Assembly (NCBI GenBank): GCA_026018925.1
Contig: JAKSZU010000003.1
Location: 192,861,256 to 192,925,255, forward strand
DNA: 64,000 nt
Reading direction: 5' to 3'
Source of the DNA: Tupaia tana
Taxonomy: Eukaryota > Chordata > Mammalia > Scandentia > Tupaiidae
The notes beneath the pieces are model-generated. The model was not told where the DNA came from, searched no databases, and saw nothing but the letters and a program-made list of their open reading frames with translations. Positions within the stretch are counted from its first letter, which is position 1. Every line of letters starts with the position of its first letter. Position numbers and translations under genes: made by a program. Of the stretch, positions 55,935-64,000 are shown in pieces.

Positions 55935-56210
55935 GAGTGTGTTAAGATACTGTGATCTACAGGCTGGAATCATAGGAGAAGCATGGATTTGATTCCCAGT
56001 CCAACCTAAAGATTGGTCATAGTGGCGTGTACCTTTAATGTCAGTGACTTGGGAGGCTGAGGCAGAAGAATTGGGAGCTTGAGACTAGTGTGGGCAACTT
56101 AGCAGACCTTGTCTGAAAAAAAAAATAAAAAAGCTGGACATGGTTGTGTGCACCTGTAGCCCTAGCAGAAGGACCATGACATGGCAAGATCATCTTAAAA
56201 AAAAATAGCG
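55935..56210 (+). mobile_element. Composite SINE: non-7SL head plus 7SL-derived body
   Basis: The left 75 bp (GTTAAGATACTGTGATCTACAGGC ... GATTTGATTCCCAG) have a B-box-like GATTTGATTCCC and so a tRNA look. From about 56015 the sequence is 7SL-like: TAGTGGCGTGTACCTTTAATG, CTTGGGAGGCTGAGGCAG, GAGACTAGTGTGGGCAAC, GACCTTGTCTG, an A-run, then a second GCTGGACATGGTTGTGTGCACCTGTAG start. So it is a tRNA-like/7SL-like chimera with an incomplete second 7SL unit. Confidence 0.7.
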
Positions 56211-56596
56211 TTTTTGTGGTCACACCATTCCACTTATAATTCTGTTTCAATCTTAATCCTAGACAGTGCCTTGAAGTGAAGGCAGCTAAAGCGATAACAT
56301 ATTAAGGATATTCTCTGTTGGTGGGAGCTTTTAGTGGGCCACTTATTCAGTCCTATCATAGGTTAGATTCATTCTGATACAAACATATGGAGGCAATCGT
56401 AGAATTTAATTATTCTTGAATCTCAGAGCCTTACTGACTTTAAGTTTGTAACTAATAAAACAATTATAAGAACAGAACAATGGTAATGTCTTTGAAATAC
56501 TAGCTGTTGTTGTCATGACTAGAAGAGATTTGACTAAATAGGTAGTTGTTATGTCCTAACTTATAAAATGGCACGACATAGCAGAAAGAGATTTGG
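56211..56596. other. No recognised feature
   Basis: AT-rich sequence, nothing assigned. Confidence 0.5.
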
Positions 56597-57023
56597 TGAT
56601 TGTATCAGTCAGGATCCCAGCAAGAAAGAGATGGAACATTCAAATTAGCTTAATCTGAAATGGGATTAAAAAGGGACCATTTCCCAAGGCAAGGGCAAAA
56701 TGTAAGAAATGGTCGCACTTTACAGTAAAAACTAAAAGGTTACAGGGTATAAAAAGAGGAAAAACAATTATGGATCTTAGAAACAGTGTGTGAGTAGAGT
56801 GGACAATGGGGGCCCAGGAGGGAATCAAGGTGGGGGGGAAGTAAAAAATTTAAGGGGTGCGTAAATAGTAACTTACCTTCTGATAATCATGTGTATGGTA
56901 ATAACTTTGAATGGACATATATGCAGTATATTCATGCCTGGAAAGTCCATTTTGTATGGTGTAAAGATGTATGGTAAATACATGTAAAATAAATTTTAAA
57001 AATAATAAAAAAAGAATGAACTA

Positions 57024-57059
<36 letters not shown>

Positions 57060-57350
57060 GAAATGGTCAATAAATACAGTACTTTAGAGATGTTATCACT
57101 ACTAGACCTGCTAGAGTAAGAGCATGACCCTAAACTGAATGGAGAGGACTATGTAGGGAAGACCAATCAGAGTGGAACTTTATGCTTAAGGGACACAGCC
57201 AGCTTCAGGTGAACCTGCAGGAAGAGAGGCAGGGATATAAGGATCTCAATCCTCTTCCCTTCATTCCTTCCCTAGTGTCTCTTTCTAGGACCCACTAACT
57301 GCTCGATGATATAATCCAACCAGGCTAGCCTACTGGGACAAGGGGCAGGG
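56597..57350 (+). repeat. Ancient interspersed repeat split by an L1 tail
   Basis: Opening GATTGTATCAGTCAGGATCCCAGCAAGAAA and, beyond the L1 insertion, AGGAAGAGAGGCAGGGATATAAGGATCTCAATCC and CAAGGGGCAGGGTGG resemble a common old placental repeat starting 'GTATCAGTCAGG'. I cannot name it firmly. Confidence 0.5.
56704..57068 (+). mobile_element. L1 3' tail with 11-bp target duplication and (CA)n
   Basis: Direct repeats AAGAAATGGTC at 56704-56714 and 57058-57068 are identical. Between them are L1 3'UTR sequence (GATAATCATGTGTATGGTAATAAC, GGTGTAAAGATGTATGGTAAATACATG), an A-rich tail and a (CA)n of about 32 bp that directly precedes the right repeat. Confidence 0.8.
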
Positions 57351-57748
57351 TGGAAAATAGGGAAGGGGTCTGTAGAACCAATAAAAATATTTGGGTTTCC
57401 AAATTCTGCTCTCCTCTTTCCACTTATCAGCTCTTCATCTTTGAACTAGATGTAAACTTTTATACCCCTTAGAATTTCTGGGTGAATTAAATGTGTAACG
57501 TAAAAGGTAAAATGTCTGTCATATCACGTAAATGCCCAATAAATGCTTCTTGAATGCATACTGAATGAATGACAAACAGAATAATTAAAAGATTGGTAAA
57601 AATAGAGACTAAGAAGTGGTTTGCTTTCAGAATTTATGCACCATAGATACATTTTTTGGTAAATGTGACTATCTGAATAATACAGCATTCTAAGGCAATT
57701 ATATATAAACATTACTTTCTAGGAAGGGCAGTATGCATGAAGAATAAA

Positions 57749-58237
57749 ATAATCATTTCTTGTGTTTGTATATCTTTTAGTCAATCAGTTTCAGTCATAG
57801 AGTTCAGACACTCAGTATATATTAAGTGGGGACATACAATGTCTCTCCTTCATAGCCTGGCTTGCTTCACTCAGTAGTAAATCTTCCATATTTTTCCACT
57901 TTCTGTCAAAAGCCAGGGTTTTGTTGTTTTTTGTGGCTGAATAGTATTCTATAGAGTATATGTCCCACAGTTTTTCAATCCATTCATCTGTACGGGGGCA
58001 TTTGGGTTGGTGTGAATGCCAGATATGGTGTGTGTGGAGGAGTGGGGCCTAGGGAAGGACATTTGGAGGAGGGATACAGAGGCAGAGCATTGATGGGATG
58101 GGGAGATGTGGTGTTATCTGTTGAAGATATTTTGATCAACTGACTGGGGAGAAATGTTCACATATTGAAATGTTCACTTTGTAAGCTAAACAATGTAATT
58201 GAACATATATAAATAAATAAATAAATAAATAATCATT
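57749..58237. mobile_element. L1 insertion with inverted 5' part (twin priming)
   Basis: 57758 to about 58012 is minus-strand L1 (GGGGACATACAATGTCTCTCC, CTTCACTCAGTAGTAAATCTTCC, TTTTTCAATCCATTCATC), matching 10990-11250. From about 58015 the strand flips: plus-strand 3'UTR (GGACATTTGGAGGAGGG, GTGGTGTTATCTGTTGAAGAT, GTTCACTTTGTAAGCTAAACAATG) ends in (AAAT)n. ATAATCATT at 57749-57757 and 58229-58237 is the likely target duplication. Confidence 0.88.
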
Positions 58238-59576
58238 ATCAATAATGTTTGACTGTTGTGTTAAACAGTTAAAATTTAATATTTGCATACTTTGATGAGT
58301 CAGAATATTTTACTTTCTCATTTTATGAATTAAAAAAATGAAATTAAACATCTCTCCTAAAGACCATAAAATTTTAGAACCAAAAGCAGTTCATGAGAAT
58401 AAACTGTTTAAGCTTCTTATTATTCAGTTGAGAAAACTAAGGGCCAGAAAAAAAACTCATCCAAGGCTAATGACATTCAGGGTTGCTGAGCTACAACTAA
58501 AATCCAAGAGTTCCAGCCTTGTCCAAGTCACTTCCTTCTAGGTTTTGATGAATTACATCCTAAGAACAGAAATGACTAAAAGTTCCACACCTAATAAATC
58601 AGCATGATACTTGCCCAGAGGATAGAGTGTGATTATGAATTCAACCATCTAGATTTGAGGAGAGAGGAGTAAATCAAAACAAAGCATTAATGTTTTGCAA
58701 TTTATAAAAGAATCTCTTGCCATAAGTTATCATCATTACCCTACTCTCTGATCTGGATACAAACTGTCTTGAAGTTCTTATAAATAAATTATAAATACTT
58801 ACAGAAAACTTGAAATTAGGCTCTATATTAGAGGGAAAAGCAGCAGATAAGTGCACCTACTTGTTATAAAGGATTACTCTAGTTCTCATATTATTTAAGA
58901 AAAATAAACTATCTGTATTCACAATAAAAAGTCATTCACTTAAATTTTTCTAAGTGATAAGATGATTTTCTTTAATATTTTACAGAAATGTGCCTAATAA
59001 AGCTCAGAGATCATGATCTAGAATGTAATGTGAGGGCTTATTTATTCTTAGAAAAGGGAAATATAAATTCTAAAGAAAACAGAAGACTGTCATTTATCCT
59101 CAAGAAAAACAGATTATTCTGTAAGCTTATTATCCATCTTCCCACTGTGTCTCTCATAAGAGTTACTACTTATGAGGGTGTCATTTGAGACTCTTCTGAA
59201 GAACAGAAAAAAATTGTTTAGGGGATCAAGGATAAAACAATGTGGATCTCTTGCCATGCCATGTGGAAAGGCCATGAAATAGCTCCTAAAACACTTGTTC
59301 TTTTAATGAGGATAAACCCCACTCCTAAATGCTCCAGGAAGAAAAGCCAACATACGCCCTAGGGAATCAATCACAGCTTCATACTTTCCAATTAACTTCA
59401 CTTTTTATTACCTCAGTGATAGCCTTTGAAGTATGTTTCAATTAACATAAAATTTAGAGCCAAGAGATTTCTACACTTCTGAGCTTCCAAAATACGCACT
59501 ATAGAAAATGATTCCTATGAACAAATGCCATAGATATTGTTGTTATTATCTACTATCAAAAACCGAAAAATTTATG
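58238..59576. other. No recognised feature
   Basis: About 1.3 kb of AT-rich DNA. No recognised repeat or gene. Confidence 0.5.
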
Positions 59577-59812
59577 AGACAATGTAGCGTAGTGGTTATG
59601 AATTCAGGGACTTTGTGCATTTGGGCCTCTCTGAATCTCACTTGACTCAACTATGAAAGTGGCAAAAATCTCATGATCTAATTAATATAAGGTTATTATA
59701 ATTTGATGAGATAAATTGTGGCTGCACCTAGATTAGGGCGTGACATACAAAGTAGACTCCAAATAGACAATGTCTTCATGTTTGTTATTATTATTACTAT
59801 TAAATTATTATT
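59577..59812 (+). mobile_element. MIR, plus strand
   Basis: ACAATGTAGCGTAGTGGTTATGAATTCAGGGAC is a well-kept MIR head. GGGCCTCTCTGAATCTCA and the closing (ATT)-rich TTGTTATTATTATTACT follow the MIR order. Confidence 0.85.
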
Positions 59813-59814
59813 TT

Positions 59815-60045
59815 TATTATTTATCAAGTCCATATGTTACAGCCCCTATGCTATATTTCCTCATTTAATTCTCATAAGAACCTTCAACTTTATACGTATA
59901 ATCAGTTTTGGAAGACCACAGGTAAGGGAGCTTAAAACTAAACACACAGTGTAGGAGAGGAGATGCAGCTACAGTTCTGAAGTAAGTCTTTCTGACCTCA
60001 AATCCATGTCTTTTTCTAAGGCACTGTATTAACTTTTAGATGATT
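59815..60045 (-). mobile_element. MIR, minus strand, tail to tail with the previous one
   Basis: ATTCTCATAAGAACCTTCAACTTTATACG, GAAGTAAGTCTTTCTGACCTCAAATCCATG and TCTAAGGCACTGTATTAACTT read as MIR in reverse (cf. 'CTCACAACAACCCTATGAGG' and 'GCTCTTAACCACTATGCTATAC'). Confidence 0.6.
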
Positions 60046-60195
60046 TTTCTGTATTTGTGAAGAATTTTTCCTAAATTTTGATCATCCTGTAAGATCATAG
60101 GATTGAGTAAAAAGAGAGAGACCTCTGCAAGTCATTTTGTACTGTTTTGGTTGTGTGTATTTTTGTTTGTTTGTTTGTTTGAAAGTGCAATTATT

Positions 60196-60443
60196 TGCTT
60201 TTTTTTATTTAGAGAGAAATTTTTGGTATAAAGTGCGTGCACTCACCGGAGAGACAGAGAGACAGAAAGTGAGAAATCACCCCTCAGAGTTATGGCCACA
60301 CCACAATTCCTTCTCCTCCATTCTCCTCTCAGGATTTTGCATATATGCCTGGCATGAATTTTAAGTCACCAAGTCTGGGACTCAAACCCCAAATGACTAC
60401 ATGGGAGTCCAGTGACGTAACCATTATGCCATCCGCTGGTCCC
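60196..60443 (-). mobile_element. SINE-A with a shortened body
   Basis: T-run, AGAGAGAAATTTTTGGTATAAAGTGCGTGC, body CCTTCTCCTCCATTCTCC, then ATTTTGCATATATGCCTGGCATGAATT where about 12 bp of the GTGCGTGCGTGCCC stretch are missing. Head GGGACCAGCGGATGGCATAATGG. Confidence 0.9.
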
Positions 60444-60966
60444 ATGTTACTCATTTTTTTAATAAAATCTTTTTAACTTACTAACAATTCTATATAATAG
60501 ATAAGGTTAAAGACTATATCTTTGAAAGGTGGAAAGCCTAGACTTTAGTTTACTGGTAATGTTTGGCCCAGTATTTTTAATGAGCATAAGTAAAATAGGG
60601 AATGAAAGACACTGCAGGAAAATAGAAAATCAGTGGTGATGTGGAATTCTTTGCTTCTTTGGGTTAGGTGTCAATGGTATTCTATTTTATAAGTCAATGA
60701 TGATTAGACATGATCTATGTTCTTTGTCTAGTTTCCATCCTGAATTCTCCCTAAAGTGTGGGATTATTATTATTTTTTTAATCAATAAAAGTATTGTTGA
60801 TATTATTTTTAATCAATAATAAAATTCATTCCCTAACTTTCAGACATGACTCCTTTACCAATGATTTCATAGAAGATGGTATAGACAAAAAATTAGTTGG
60901 AGCTACCTCAGATTTCAGGACCTCAGAAAAGACTGCTAAATTGCAGATAAATTCTACTCAGATTTT
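60444..60966. other. No recognised feature
   Basis: AT-rich. The 113-codon frame at 60794-61135 runs from here into the next SINE and is not supported as a gene. Confidence 0.45.
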
Positions 60967-61259
60967 AAAGATATCTTATGGGGCCATTTTCTGTGATCTG
61001 CTGGTTAAGGGAGCCAGATCCCACATAGATGATTGCATGGTCAAAGTACCAGTCCTGGCACTTGGGAAACATGAGTGCATGTGTGCCCCAAATTCTAACA
61101 GGGTGGAAAATGGAGGAGAAGGGATTATGGTGTGATCATACCCCATCAGGAGGAGCTTTTGCCCTCTCCCCTTCTCTCTCTCTGTTCCTCTGTCTCTTTG
61201 GTGAGTGCATGCACCCTATAGCCAGAAAAAAAGGAAAACAAAAGAAAAAGATATTTTAT
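60967..61259 (+). mobile_element. SINE-A, old copy with target duplication
   Basis: GGGGCCATTTTCTGTGATCTGCTGGTTAAGGG is a diverged head; body GGAAAATGGAGGAGAAGGG; CT-rich box; tail GCCAGAAAAAAAGG. AAAGATATCTTAT (60967-60979) and AAAGATATTTTAT (61247-61259) flank it with one mismatch. Confidence 0.88.
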
Positions 61260-61731
61260 AGACTTTTCTTAGGCATCTAATACAACTTACATTGAAAAAA
61301 CAAACAAACAAACAAACACAAACAAGAACAGAAGTTAAATGAAGTTACATATTGGTGGAATGGAAAGAGCATTTTCCCCATCTCATACACTATCTTATTT
61401 CACTTTTTAACTTCTTCATAATATTTTCAATAAATCACTGCCACTATTATTTTCCTGAGGAGGGTGTCTATAATGAAATAAGAATCTTGGATAAATTGCA
61501 AAATGACAGAAATGAAAGACATAACAAAATAAGCTTTTCAAGATGAAATATAGAGTGATGACCAGGAACTAACTTTTTGATGGCAATTTTAATATTAAAG
61601 TTTAATCTAGAACTGATCTTCATATAGTCAGAAAAAAAGAGGCCAAATTCAATGCCTTATGCAAATATAGCTAATTTTTTTCTGCTTTCATGAAATGATA
61701 TGAATTCTGAGTTGGCGTATTTTTTTTAAAA
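61260..61731. other. No recognised feature; (CAAA)n run
   Basis: A (CAAA)n run of about 20 bp at 61300-61321. Otherwise AT-rich sequence. Confidence 0.5.
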
Positions 61732-62023
61732 AAATCTAAAATTTGTCGGGACCAGCAGTTAGCTTAATGGCTATGTCGCTGGACTCCCATGTAGTCGACC
61801 ATGGTTTGAGTCCTGGACCCAGTGGCTTAAATTTACGCTGAGTGTGTGTGCATGCGTGCCCGAGATCCCGAGAGGAGAATGGAGGAGAAGGTATTGTGGT
61901 GTGGCCATCCCCCCTGCGGGGTGATTTCTCACTTTCTGTCTCTGTCTCTTTGTCTTTCTGGGGAGTCCATGCGCCCTTTAGCGAAAACCTCTCCAAAAAA
62001 AGAAAAAGAAATCTAAAATTTGT
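61732..62023 (+). mobile_element. SINE-A with perfect 15-bp target duplication
   Basis: Head GGGACCAGCAGTTAGCTTAATGG; B-box GGTTTGAGTCC; full body; tail CTCCAAAAAAAGAAAAAG. AAATCTAAAATTTGT at 61732-61746 and 62009-62023 is identical. Confidence 0.95.
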
Positions 62024-63244
62024 GAAGTGACCCTTAAATTATTTAAATAATAGATAATTGACTGTGTGTCTTTTTAAAAATTTTTCGTGCTTGATCACTC
62101 TACAATTTTAATACTTTCAGATGCACCTGCTGACACAAGGAGTAACTTTTACAGAGGATTTGAAATTGATAGTCACAGACAGTCATTTGAGCGATTATTT
62201 CTAGATCCCATTTTGTTTCAGTATAATTGTATTGCAGTGAGGCACAACTGGTACAGATGAACAAAACAATTATTCTTCATAATATGAAGCCAATTTTCTT
62301 TATTATGGTATTAAAAGGGATTTCAACTTAGATATATCTGCATTTAGAGCTTCAGGAAAATGTATTGAAAGTCACTGTATCCTCTTAATTACCACATGCC
62401 ACAAAATACTCTCTTTAAGTTTTATAAACATTTACTAGACATTTTAAAAAATCATATTTTATATTCTGGGAAAATGAAGTGAGTGAAAAAGGTACTTGCA
62501 TTTAAGTCATTTGGAGAACATAGCAGACATATTTGATGAATGGAAAAGCCTTATTATCTACTTCACATTTCTCAGTCTTATTCATCTAACAGAAAGTATG
62601 CGAGTTCTATTGTTTCAAGGACTGTTCCACCAGTGAAATCAGGTGATCCAATGCTTATATACAAAAGGTGGCTTTCCAGCATGTGTCAGAGCATCTACAA
62701 AGCCTGCAGCAGTATGGAAATCCTCCTCTTGGCATATCAGTTACTGGCATGCTTTGTTGTTATTGCTGTCAGTTTTAAAAATGGTTCTGTAAGAACAGAC
62801 CTGCAAACTGAGACAAGTAGAAGTGGTGACAGCTGAGAGACTTTTTTTTTTTTTTTTTTTTTTCCTCTGCCAAGGAGGAATCACAACCAATGCCCACTGG
62901 AATGGTGTGAACACAGGATTCCTTTTCATTCACAATTCACATAGTAGAGCACATAAAATTCCCTTACACATGAACATTTAGGTTTTACTTGTACGTTATT
63001 ATCAAATATGCCAGAAATGATTGGAAACATCCAATGGACCATAGTTCAAAATCTTTCCAGTACCCAACACCTTAAACTTCCTGTTTCTTAGCCTTTGACT
63101 GAGCTGTTACAATGGTGCCATGCAAAATGGTGACTTCCTACGTGGATAGGGTGCAGATAGTTTTCTCTGACTTCAGATTAGAATGTAGGTACTGGATTTT
63201 AAAGCAGTTTTGCCTGAAAGTGTTATTGTGTGGATATTGTCTTT
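62024..63244. other. No recognised feature
   Basis: Contains a T-run of 23 at 62842-62864. A 98-codon plus frame (62540-62836) is not similar to anything I know. No promoter or splice context. Confidence 0.45.
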
Positions 63245-63542
63245 AGAATTATTAATTTTGGGGATCAGCAGTTAGTGTAATGGCTATGTCGCTGAACTCC
63301 CACGTGGTCAACCGCAGTTCGAGTCTTGGACCCGGTGACTTAAACTCACGCTGGGCATGTGTGCATGCGTGCCCTAGATCCCGAGAGGAGGATGGAGGAG
63401 AAGGGATTGTGGCATGGCCATCCCCCATGGGGGTTGATATCTCACTTTCTGTCTCTCTGTCTCTCTCTGTCTTTCTGGCGAGTGCATGCGCCCTATAGCA
63501 AAATCCTCTCAAAAAAAAAAAAAAAAAGAATTATTAATTTTG
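63245..63542 (+). mobile_element. SINE-A with perfect 16-bp target duplication
   Basis: GGGATCAGCAGTTAGTGTAATGG head, B-box CAGTTCGAGTCTTGG, full body and A-tail of about 17. AGAATTATTAATTTTG occurs at 63245-63260 and 63527-63542 without mismatch. First of three SINEs in the same orientation. Confidence 0.95.
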
Positions 63543-63720
63543 GGGGTGGGAAGCAGATGATATGGTGGTTAAGGCACTGGACTCCCCATGGTTGACTGTA
63601 GTTTGACTACCAGACATGGTGGCTTTCTTTCTAACTTTCCTTCTCTCTCTGCACATCACATGTGCCTTATAGCAAGTTAAGTACTACTAGTACTACTAAT
63701 AAAAATAATTCCTTAAAAAA
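63543..63720 (+). mobile_element. SINE-B-like copy
   Basis: GGGGTGGGAAGCAGATGATATGGTGGTTAAGGCACTGGACTCC head, B-box GTAGTTTGACTACC, GACATGGTGGC, CT-rich segment, then CACATGTGCCTTATAGC and an A-rich tail TAATAAAAATAATTCC. The 3' end resembles SINE-A (CCTATAGC) though the central body is absent, so it is intermediate in structure. Confidence 0.8.
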
Positions 63721-63992
63721 AGAAGTATTAATGGGACCAGCAGTTAGCGTAATAGCCATGTCGCTGGAATCCCATGTAGTTGACCGCGGTTCCAGTCCCG
63801 GACCCTGAGGCTTAAACTCACGCCGGGAGCGTGTACGTGCGTGCCCAAGATCCCGAGAGGAGAATGGAGGAGAAGGGATTGCGGCGTGGCCATCCCCCCT
63901 GGAGGGTGATTTCTTGCTTTCTGTCTTTCTGTCTCTCTCTGTCTTTACCTATAGCAAAAACCTCTCCAAAAAAAGAAAAAAGAAGTATTAAT
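63715..63992 (+). mobile_element. SINE-A inserted in the tail of the preceding SINE
   Basis: Head GGGACCAGCAGTTAGCGTAATAGCC starting at 63733, B-box GGTTCCAGTCC (one change), full body with CpGs, but the usual CTGGCGAGCGCATGCGCC before CTATAGC is missing. AAAAAGAAGTATTAAT flanks it on both sides (ending at 63732 and 63992). The window ends 8 bp later. Confidence 0.93.
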
Positions 63993-64000
63993 TTAGGATA

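Noticed and set aside
1..64000. CRISPR array, operon or phage-like gene cluster
   Set aside because: Dispersed repeats are retroelements with target duplications and A-tails; there are no short regularly spaced direct repeats and no bacterial coding density.

Overview
This 64 kb window looks like AT-rich, gene-poor nuclear DNA from a placental mammal. I found no convincing protein-coding exon, no functional RNA gene, no CRISPR array and no prokaryotic gene organisation. The longer open frames are translations of L1, of SINE bodies or of simple repeats. What can be read is a layered record of retrotransposons and small DNA transposons.

Lineage. The ancient layer (L2, MIR, MER5-type hAT relics, old L1) is shared by placental mammals. 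On top lie a lineage-specific L1 family and a very numerous tRNA-derived SINE of about 250 bp, called SINE-A here. A short relative (SINE-B) and a third family (SINE-C) also occur. Two copies carry 7SL-like (Alu/B1-type) sequence, one of them joined to a non-7SL head. 7SL-derived SINEs are known only from Euarchontoglires. A dominant lineage-specific tRNA SINE beside Alu/tRNA-related SINEs recalls descriptions of tree shrews (Scandentia, Tu-type SINEs). That is recalled from family descriptions, not from a comparison, and I put it at about 0.4.

Layout. 1-4.6 kb: three SINE-A copies, one nested in a small DNA transposon, and an old L1 with an inverted 5' part. 4.6-10.8 kb: mostly unrecognised DNA, an L1 tail with target duplication, an L2 and a MIR. 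10.7-13.3 kb: an L1 3' half and another L1 tail. 13.3-18.2 kb: old relics, SINE-C, SINE-A. 18.2-20.5 kb: an L1 with two GC-rich monomers, ORF1 end and endonuclease, ending in a SINE-like tail. 20.5-31.3 kb: SINEs, L1 tails, an ancient L1, a mariner-type palindrome. 31.3-41 kb: mostly unrecognised sequence with SINEs, L2, palindromes and L1 tails. 41-47 kb: nested SINEs, a long L2 split by a SINE, and a SINE with a duplicated promoter box. 47.8-52.9 kb: the longest L1, with ruined ORF2 and most of ORF1 missing. 53-64 kb: old relics, a 7SL composite, two more L1 tails (one inverted), a MIR pair and a cluster of three SINEs.

Interaction. The only visible working relation is parasitic. L1 reverse transcriptase would have mobilised both L1 and the SINEs, and many SINE copies keep direct repeats of 11-17 bp and A-tails typical of L1-mediated insertion. 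Several SINE-A copies have near-perfect duplications and good pol III boxes, so the family was active recently. No L1 copy here could encode working proteins.
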